DNA from: Claveliimonas acetigenes
GTDB taxonomy: Bacteria; Bacillota; Clostridia; Lachnospirales; Lachnospiraceae
Assembly (NCBI RefSeq): GCF_025567385.1
Contig: NZ_JAOQJU010000004.1
Span: 109,977 to 173,976, forward strand
DNA: 64,000 nt
Reading direction: 5' to 3'
Shown: positions 58,080-64,000 of the stretch, piece by piece
How the letters are laid out: each line of letters starts with the position of its first letter
How positions within the stretch are numbered: position 1 is the stretch's first letter
Program-made: the position numbers and the translations under genes
Notes under the pieces: generated by a model
What the model was told of the DNA's origin: nothing
Database searches by the model: none
What the model saw: only the letters and a program-made list of their open reading frames with translations

Positions 58080-59471
58080 ATGGATTTGATTACAATCAGA
58101 GAATTATACAAAAACAGAGAAGAATATCTGGATAAGAAGGTGACTGTCGGAGGCTGGGTGCGCAGTATCAGGGATTCCAAAACTTTTGGATTCATTGTGG
58201 TGAATGACGGGACATTTTTTGATCCGCTTCAGGTGGTATATCATGACAAGATGGACAATTTTGCTGAGATTTCCAGGTTGAACGTAGGAGCTGCAATTAT
58301 AGTTACGGGAACACTGGTTGCTACGCCTCAGGCAAAGCAGCCATTTGAGATACAGGCAGATACGGTGGAAGTGGAAGGTGCTTCTGCGCCGGATTATCCT
58401 TTGCAGAAGAAACGGCATAGTTTCGAATATCTCAGGACAATTTCTCATTTGAGGCCGAGAACGAATACTTTTCAGGCGGTTTTCCGTGTGCGTTCTCTGA
58501 CGGCTTATGCAATCCATAAGTTTTTCCAGGAGAGAGGTTTTGTATACGTGCATACACCGCTGATTACCGGAAGTGACTGTGAAGGGGCGGGAGAGATGTT
58601 CCGGGTTACTACGTTGGATATGGAGAATCTGCCGAAGAACGAAGATGGAAGTATCGATTATACGCAGGATTTCTTTGGGAAAGAGACGAACCTTACTGTG
58701 AGCGGGCAGCTAAACGGCGAGACTTATGCCCAGGCATTCCGCAATATTTACACTTTCGGACCTACTTTCCGCGCGGAGAACTCTAATACGACGAGACATG
58801 CGGCGGAGTTCTGGATGATAGAGCCTGAGATGGCATTTGCAGATCTGGATGATGACATGATGCTGGCGGAGGCTATGCTGAAGTATGTGATAGGTTATGT
58901 GCTGGAACAGGCGCCGGAGGAAATGAATTTCTTCAATTCTTTTGTGGACAAGGGGCTTTTGGACAGGCTTCATAATGTAGTTTCTTCTGATTTTGCAAGA
59001 ATAACATATACAGAGGCAATTGAGCTTCTTGAGAAAAATAACGACAAATTTGAGTATAAAGTGTCCTGGGGAGCAGACCTGCAGACAGAGCATGAGCGTT
59101 ATCTGACGGAAGAGGTTTTCAAACGCCCGGTATTTGTAACCGATTATCCGAAGGAAATTAAGGCATTCTATATGAAGATGAATGACGATAACAAAACGGT
59201 TGCCGCAGTGGACTGCCTGGTGCCGGGAATCGGAGAGATTATCGGAGGAAGCCAGAGAGAGGATGACTATGATAAGCTGCTGGGACGTATGAAGGAGCTT
59301 GGGCTTAAGGAAGAAGATTATGGCTTCTATCTCGACCTTAGAAAGTACGGTTCCACACGCCATTCCGGTTTTGGTCTTGGATTTGAAAGATGCGTGATGT
59401 ATCTGACCGGAATGGGGAATATCAGAGACGTAATCCCGTTCCCGAGGACTGTGAATAACTGTGAATTATAA
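58080..59471 (+). CDS. asnS: Asparaginyl-tRNA synthetase
   Basis: 463 residues from the ATG at 58080 with AAAGGAG upstream; the frame is open further up. N-terminal OB fold for anticodon binding (VTVGGWVRSIRDSKTFGFIVVNDG). Class II core: HLRPRTNTFQAVFRVRS, TFGPTFRAENSNTTRHAAEFWMIEPE (motif 2), and RHSGFGLGFERCVMYLTGMGNIRDVIPFPR (motif 3). The AxNSNTxRHAAEF form and missing AspRS insertions indicate asparagine. Monocistronic in appearance, followed within 20 bases by the regulator gene. Confidence 0.96.
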   Translation: MDLITIRELYKNREEYLDKKVTVGGWVRSIRDSKTFGFIVVNDGTFFDPLQVVYHDKMDNFAEISRLNVGAAIIVTGTLVATPQAKQPFEIQADTVEVEGASAPDYPLQKKRHSFEYLRTISHLRPRTNTFQAVFRVRSLTAYAIHKFFQERGFVYVHTPLITGSDCEGAGEMFRVTTLDMENLPKNEDGSIDYTQDFFGKETNLTVSGQLNGETYAQAFRNIYTFGPTFRAENSNTTRHAAEFWMIEPEMAFADLDDDMMLAEAMLKYVIGYVLEQAPEEMNFFNSFVDKGLLDRLHNVVSSDFARITYTEAIELLEKNNDKFEYKVSWGADLQTEHERYLTEEVFKRPVFVTDYPKEIKAFYMKMNDDNKTVAAVDCLVPGIGEIIGGSQREDDYDKLLGRMKELGLKEEDYGFYLDLRKYGSTRHSGFGLGFERCVMYLTGMGNIRDVIPFPRTVNNCEL

Positions 59472-59488
59472 GAATGAAAGAGAGTAGT

Positions 59489-60178
59489 ATGAATATATTA
59501 GTAGTAGACGATGAGAGAGAGATTGCGGATGTAATCGAACTGTATCTTCAGAATGACCAATATACGGTGTACAAATTTTATACCGGGCAGGATGCACTGG
59601 ACTGCGTGAAGGAGCGGAAGATAGATCTTGCAATTTTGGATGTTATGCTTCCTGATATAGATGGATTCCAGATTCTTAAGAAAATCAGAGAAAAATATAC
59701 ATTTCCGGTGATTATGCTGACGGCTAAGACAGAATACATTGATAAGATTACGGGTCTTACTATGGGCGCGGACGACTATATTCCCAAGCCTTTTAATCCA
59801 CTGGAGCTGATTGCAAGAGTGAAGGCGCAGCTGCGCCGGTATACTCAGTATAATGACGGTGGGAAGGAAACAGGTGATGTGATTGATTTCGGCGGATTGT
59901 TCCTGAATCGTACTTCCCACGAATGTATTTATAATGAAGTGTCCCTGACGCTGACGCCTATAGAATTTGATATTCTGTGGCTGCTTTGTGAGAATCGGGG
60001 AAAGGTCATAAGCTCGGAAGAGCTTTTTGAAAAGGTATGGCATGAACAGTATTATAAAAACAGCAATAATACGGTAATGGTACATATCAGGCACCTGAGA
60101 GAGAAGATGAGTATTCCGACCGGCAAGACGGATTTCATCAAAACAGTGTGGGGAGTAGGGTATAAGGTTGAAGAATAA
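59489..60178 (+). CDS. OmpR-family response regulator, VanR-like
   Basis: 229 residues from the ATG at 59489; an in-frame ATG at 59474 lacks a ribosome site. Receiver: NILVVDDEREIADVIELYLQ, phospho-acceptor Asp in AILDVMLPDIDGF, TAKTEYIDKITGLTMGADDYIPKPF. Winged-helix output with TLTPIEFDILWLLCENRGKVISSEELFEKVW. Closest in memory to VanR regulators. It overlaps the kinase gene by 11 bases. No van resistance genes are in the window. Confidence 0.9.
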   Translation: MNILVVDDEREIADVIELYLQNDQYTVYKFYTGQDALDCVKERKIDLAILDVMLPDIDGFQILKKIREKYTFPVIMLTAKTEYIDKITGLTMGADDYIPKPFNPLELIARVKAQLRRYTQYNDGGKETGDVIDFGGLFLNRTSHECIYNEVSLTLTPIEFDILWLLCENRGKVISSEELFEKVWHEQYYKNSNNTVMVHIRHLREKMSIPTGKTDFIKTVWGVGYKVEE

Positions 60179-61409
60179 TTATCGGAAACTGAAATTTAGT
60201 ATTCTATTGCAGACAGTGCTGGTGACTGCGCTGACTGTACTTGTTGGCGGCTTTCTTCTGAATTATGTGATTGACGGCATTTATAATGACACCTTTGCAA
60301 ATGCATTCGTGAAGGTGATGATGGCCTTTCATATGGAAGAACAGACCGCCATTGATTTATATTGGCAATTAATCGGAGATAATAAGATTTTTTTTATGAT
60401 TTTGGGATTTCTGCTGCTCTTCGCACTGTTTTTCTATGTGGCGCTTTCTAAGATGACAACCTACCTGGATCAGGTGGGGGATGGAATTGAGAATATTCTG
60501 TCTGAGTCAACGGAGCCGATTCATCTGATTACAGAATTGAAGCCGATTGAAATCCGGTTAAATGAAATCAAAGCGACGATTAAGCGTCAGGAGCTGGAGG
60601 CGGTGGAAAGTGAGAAGCGCAAAAATGACCTGGTTCTTTTCCTTGCTCATGATCTGAAGACGCCGCTTACTTCTGTGGTAGCATATCTGACGATGCTGGA
60701 CAGTCATCCCGACATGCCGGTGGAGGAGCGGGCGAAATATACGCACATTTCCCTGGAGAAGGCAATCCGGCTGGGAGAACTGATTAACGAATTTTTTGAT
60801 ATAACGAAATTTAATCTTCAGAACATGGAGCTGGAGCCGGTGGAACTGAATCTGACCATGATGCTGGAGCAGATTGCGGATGAATTGTACGGCGTGCTTC
60901 AGGAGAAGAAACTGACCTGCGAGGTAGAAGTCCAGGAGAACCTGGAGGTATATGGAGATCCGGACAAGCTTGCAAGGGTATTTGATAATCTTCTCCGTAA
61001 TGCCATTGCTTATTGCTATGAAGGAACGACAATCCGGATAGAAGCACATGAAAAGCGAAGAGATGTGGAGATTATATTTACGAATGAAGGAAAGAAGATA
61101 CCGGGTTCTAAATTACAGACAATTTTCGAGCGTTTCTACCGCCTGGACAATTCGCGTTCCACGGAAACCGGAGGCGCCGGACTTGGACTTGCGATTGCAA
61201 AAGAGATTGTGGAGCTGCATCATGGCAGAATTATTGCCAAAAGCGACGAATCCTATACCCGGTTTATTGTAACACTGCCATCCAGGGATAAGCAGGAGGG
61301 AGGAGAAAATCAGCATGAAGTTCATACACGTCGCAGACGTCCATTTGGGGGCAGAACCGTACGCTGGAAGAGAGTACAGCGCAAAGAGGAGCCGGGAAAT
61401 CTGGAATAG
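60168..61409 (+). CDS. VanS-like sensor histidine kinase with frame-extended tail
   Basis: 413 residues from a TTG. Two membrane segments (VLVTALTVLVGGFLLNYVI; IFFMILGFLLLFALFFYVAL) bracket a short outside loop. H box LFLAHDLKTPLTSVVAYLTML, N box DNLLRNAIAYCYEG, G box GGAGLGLAIAKEIVE. All match VanS-type kinases. After the usual end (TRFIVTLPSRDKQ) the ORF runs on as an Arg-rich tail (EVHTRRRRPFGGRTVRWKRV), which is the YhaO reading frame shifted by one, overlapping it by 95 bases. This suggests a lost stop or a recent frameshift. Confidence 0.88.
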   Translation: MKNNYRKLKFSILLQTVLVTALTVLVGGFLLNYVIDGIYNDTFANAFVKVMMAFHMEEQTAIDLYWQLIGDNKIFFMILGFLLLFALFFYVALSKMTTYLDQVGDGIENILSESTEPIHLITELKPIEIRLNEIKATIKRQELEAVESEKRKNDLVLFLAHDLKTPLTSVVAYLTMLDSHPDMPVEERAKYTHISLEKAIRLGELINEFFDITKFNLQNMELEPVELNLTMMLEQIADELYGVLQEKKLTCEVEVQENLEVYGDPDKLARVFDNLLRNAIAYCYEGTTIRIEAHEKRRDVEIIFTNEGKKIPGSKLQTIFERFYRLDNSRSTETGGAGLGLAIAKEIVELHHGRIIAKSDESYTRFIVTLPSRDKQEGGENQHEVHTRRRRPFGGRTVRWKRVQRKEEPGNLE

Positions 61410-62370
61410 CTTCCGACGGGTGGTAACTCTGTGTGAAGAAGAAAAGACGGATTTGCTTTTGATTGCGGGAGATCTCTTCCACAGACAGCCGCTTCGGCGG
61501 GAACTGAAGGATGTGGCATATTTATTTGCGGGACTTACGAAAACGCAGGTAGTACTCATTGCCGGGAATCATGATTATATAAAGAAGGGTTCTTATTATC
61601 AGGGCTATTCCTGGAGCAAAAATGTACATATGATTTTGAGCCGGGAACCGGAGAAGATTGTTCTGCCGGATATCGACACGACGGTGTATGGGCTGAGCTA
61701 TCATAGCAGAGAGATAGAGGTTCCCCTTTATGACAGGATTGTGCCGGAGGGGAACACGAAGTATCATATTCTGCTTGCCCACGGCGGCGATGAAAGGCAT
61801 ATACCCATAAAAATAAACAATTTAATTGACAAAAGATATGATTATATTGCACTTGGACATATTCACAAACCTCAGGAGTTAGTCCCGGGCAGGGCGGCAT
61901 ATGCGGGGGCGCTGGAACCTATAGATAAAAATGATACCGGAGCACATGGATTTATAAAGGGAGAAATCACGGAGGAAGGTTGTGAGATTGCATTTGTACC
62001 TTTTGCATTAAGGGAATACGTCCATATGGATGTGGAAGTCAACCGGGAGATGAGCGGATTTGAACTGCGCAGCAAAATCTGCGGGCAGATCGAGCAGCGG
62101 GGTGTGCAGAATCTGTATAAAATTACGCTTACAGGCAGCAGAGATCCGGAAGTCGCCTTTGACCTGGAGGATATGGATACCCTGGGGAATATTGTCGAGA
62201 TTACGGACCAGACGAAACCGGCGTACGATTTTGAAAAACTGTGGAGACAAAACCGGGATAACCTGATTGGCAGATATATCGAGAGTTTTGCAGAATGTCC
62301 GCAAGATGGCATAGAATATCAGGCATTGTGTGAAGGAATTCGTGCAATAATGGAGACGAAGAGGACATAG
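61315..62370 (+). CDS. YhaO/SbcD-like metallophosphoesterase (DNA repair nuclease family)
   Basis: 351 residues. Calcineurin-like motifs: FIHVADVHLG (D-x-H), LLIAGDLFH (GDxxD-type), VVLIAGNHDYI (GNHD), ILLAHGG and YIALGHIHKPQ (GHxH), so the two-metal site is complete. The C-terminal capping part lacks any known motif. The stop is 2 bases before the YhaN gene. Forms the nuclease half of an SbcCD-like pair; GGAGGAG precedes the ATG. Role in DNA end processing is inferred from the family. Confidence 0.88.
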   Translation: MKFIHVADVHLGAEPYAGREYSAKRSREIWNSFRRVVTLCEEEKTDLLLIAGDLFHRQPLRRELKDVAYLFAGLTKTQVVLIAGNHDYIKKGSYYQGYSWSKNVHMILSREPEKIVLPDIDTTVYGLSYHSREIEVPLYDRIVPEGNTKYHILLAHGGDERHIPIKINNLIDKRYDYIALGHIHKPQELVPGRAAYAGALEPIDKNDTGAHGFIKGEITEEGCEIAFVPFALREYVHMDVEVNREMSGFELRSKICGQIEQRGVQNLYKITLTGSRDPEVAFDLEDMDTLGNIVEITDQTKPAYDFEKLWRQNRDNLIGRYIESFAECPQDGIEYQALCEGIRAIMETKRT

Positions 62371-62372
62371 GC

Positions 62373-63932
62373 ATGGAGATTAGAGAACTGGAGTTGAATA
62401 ATTTCGGCAGGTTTACAGAGAAAAGGGTAAATCTGCAGGGAGGAATTCAGTTATTATATGGAGAGAACGAAGCCGGGAAGTCGACCGTTCACACGTTCAT
62501 CAGAGGTATGTTGTTTGGAATGGAACGGGGGCGGGGAAGAGCTTCTGTGAATGATACCTTCAGCCGTTACGAACCCTGGGAGAATCCCAATTATTATGCA
62601 GGTGTGATGATATTTGAATGTGGAGGAAAACGGTTTCGGCTGGAGAGACATTTTGATAAATACCAGAAGGGTGCACGGCTGGTTTGTCTGGAGGATGGAG
62701 AGGAATTGTCGGTGGCAGACGGAGATTTGGAGATGCTGCTTTCCGGACTTGATGCCGCCGGATACGGAGACACCTACGATATCGGGCAGCTTCGGGCAAA
62801 AACCAGCCAGGCGCTGGCGGACGAATTGAAAAATTATGCTACCAATTATTATATGACCGGAGATGGTGAGATTGATTTGGCGGCAGCACAAAATGCGCTG
62901 CTGGCACGCCGGAAAGAGATAGACCGGGAAGAGAAGCGGATGATGGAAGAACGGCAGGTGCAAAGGGAGAAGTTGGAGCAAGAGGCATCCTATGTGTGGC
63001 GGGACATGCACAGGCTGGAAGAAGAGCTTGAGGACGTAGAGGAAGCAATTGCCTGCAGGGAAAAGCGGGAGAAGGAAGGCCGTGAAGCACAGGGACGGGA
63101 GAATAAAAGAATGATTGATGAAATCCGGCCGTCGAAATGGCGGATACATCCTCTGGAGGTTATCGGAATCCTGGCAGTTATCATAGCCGCTTTCCTCTTT
63201 GTGCCGAAGCCGTGGAACGCCTTTCTTACAATTGTTATCGCTCTCGCCGGAGGAATTTATGTGTGGAACCGTCTGAAGGAAAGTAAAAAAAAGGCGAAGA
63301 CGCCGCCGGAAATTATTCTGGAAGAAATCACGCCGGAGGAAGAGAAAGCATCAAAAGAACAACTTTTGTGGGAGCGCGCCCATGTGAGCAGTGAGTGGAA
63401 GGAAAAGCAGATAGAATATGAGAATATGCAGGAACAGATGGAAGAATTGGCGGAGCTTCCCCAGGATTACCAGGAGCATGACCGCAGGCGGGCAGCTGTT
63501 ACGATGGCAATGGAAAGGCTGGAAGAATTATCTGCAGATATACAGAAACAGATGACGCAGGAACTGAACCGACGGGCGTCTGAAATTATAGAAGAGATAA
63601 CGGGAGGCAGGTACCATCGGCTTGTGGCGGATGAAAGCCTGCATATGAGTTTGATAAAGGCCGACCGAAAGATCGGGATGGAGCGGGTAAGCCAGGGGAC
63701 ATTGGAGCAGATTTACTTTGCGCTGCGTATGGCAGTGGGGCAGATGTTGTATGGCGGGGAGTATCCCATTATCCTGGATGACACATTTGCATTCTATGAT
63801 GATGTCCGGCTGGAAAACACACTTAGATGGCTTGCCAGGCAGGAGAATCAGATTCTGCTCTTTACATGCCAGAAGAGGGAAGAACAGCTTATGAAGAAGA
63901 TGGGAATCTCTTGCAAATTCCGGCTCATCTGA
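62373..63932 (+). CDS. YhaN-like SMC-type ATPase with a membrane hairpin
   Basis: 519 residues, short compared with ~960 in B. subtilis YhaN. Walker A LLYGENEAGKSTVHTFIRGML, ABC signature in RVSQGTLEQIYFALRMAVGQ, Walker B PIILDDTFAFYDD. Between the two ATPase halves the coiled coil (EEKRMMEERQVQREKLEQEA) is interrupted by two hydrophobic helices (VIGILAVIIAAFLFVPKPW; AFLTIVIALAGGIYVW). The protein should therefore sit in the membrane with the ATPase on the inside. Partner of the YhaO-like nuclease. Last gene in the window. Confidence 0.87.
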   Translation: MEIRELELNNFGRFTEKRVNLQGGIQLLYGENEAGKSTVHTFIRGMLFGMERGRGRASVNDTFSRYEPWENPNYYAGVMIFECGGKRFRLERHFDKYQKGARLVCLEDGEELSVADGDLEMLLSGLDAAGYGDTYDIGQLRAKTSQALADELKNYATNYYMTGDGEIDLAAAQNALLARRKEIDREEKRMMEERQVQREKLEQEASYVWRDMHRLEEELEDVEEAIACREKREKEGREAQGRENKRMIDEIRPSKWRIHPLEVIGILAVIIAAFLFVPKPWNAFLTIVIALAGGIYVWNRLKESKKKAKTPPEIILEEITPEEEKASKEQLLWERAHVSSEWKEKQIEYENMQEQMEELAELPQDYQEHDRRRAAVTMAMERLEELSADIQKQMTQELNRRASEIIEEITGGRYHRLVADESLHMSLIKADRKIGMERVSQGTLEQIYFALRMAVGQMLYGGEYPIILDDTFAFYDDVRLENTLRWLARQENQILLFTCQKREEQLMKKMGISCKFRLI

Positions 63933-64000
63933 CCACGCATTCCGCTAAGAGCTGATCAGTCTTTCCGGATGTAACTGAACGCGTTTCCGCTTCAGCTGAT

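Noticed and set aside
59489..61409. Vancomycin resistance cluster
   Set aside because: Only a VanRS-like pair; no dehydrogenase, ligase or dipeptidase genes follow.

Overview
This 64 kb window looks like a chromosomal segment of a gut-type Lachnospiraceae (Clostridia, Bacillota). The reasons are Shine-Dalgarno-rich starts (AGGAGG-like, many GTG/TTG), a clostridial Tad pilus cluster (Flp1-like pilin, DUF5702, DUF6382-like), a holB-ricT-trmN6-rsmI block as in Firmicutes, and AT-rich accessory DNA between moderately GC-rich core genes. Genus or species cannot be fixed from the sequence alone.

Layout. (1) 1-11,050 is accessory DNA: the end of a GmrSD/DUF1524-type gene, a stretch of inverted repeats, gene debris, an alpha/beta hydrolase, a divergent MerR/aldo-keto reductase pair, and an XRE-type regulator divergent from a three-tyrosine-recombinase + DUF6262 operon (Tn554/RIT-like). 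The accessory DNA stops inside cpaF: only the last third of this Tad ATPase gene is present from about 11,050, so an island seems to have split the Tad operon, with its left end outside the window. (2) 11,050-17,524 is the rest of the Tad cluster: tadB, tadC, Flp1-like pilin, DUF5702, TadE-like proteins, prepilin peptidase, DUF6382-like. (3) 17,544-24,660 holds an orphan histidine kinase, a HIT protein, an ECF-like sigma factor, murG, a possible membrane anti-sigma factor, a secreted protein, a TSCPD protein, mtnN and a membrane protein. (4) 24,733-32,572 is housekeeping: pgi, an Orn/Lys/Arg decarboxylase, a guanylate-kinase-like protein, holB, ricT, trmN6, rsmI and a sugar-type ABC ATPase that has lost key catalytic residues. 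(5) 32,742-38,133: a sigma-region-4-like protein, a repetitive coiled-coil protein, an aconitase-family hydratase and an XRE/ImmA pair.

(6) 38,267-54,876 is the most interesting part. A 2,361-residue RHS/YD-repeat protein without a signal peptide carries DNRLRE and CBM-like regions, two ricin-type lectin regions, an RHS core and a variable C-terminal tip. It is followed by a candidate immunity gene, a broken immunity paralogue, a holin and an endolysin, then a graveyard of partial RHS cores, each next to different small AT-rich genes (zincin-like proteins, paralogous pairs, an immunity/HINT-like protein). This has the organisation of a polymorphic toxin locus with silent tip cassettes. The holin/endolysin pair suggests lysis- or holin-assisted release (inference).

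(7) 55,063-63,932 is core again: thiM-thiE-HAD-thiD salvage, asnS, a VanRS-like two-component system, and a YhaO/YhaN-like nuclease-ATPase pair. Small non-autonomous repeats are scattered in intergenic DNA. Two inverted 195-bp copies of one MITE-like element lie at 22,617 and 38,267, the first with a perfect 8-bp target duplication.
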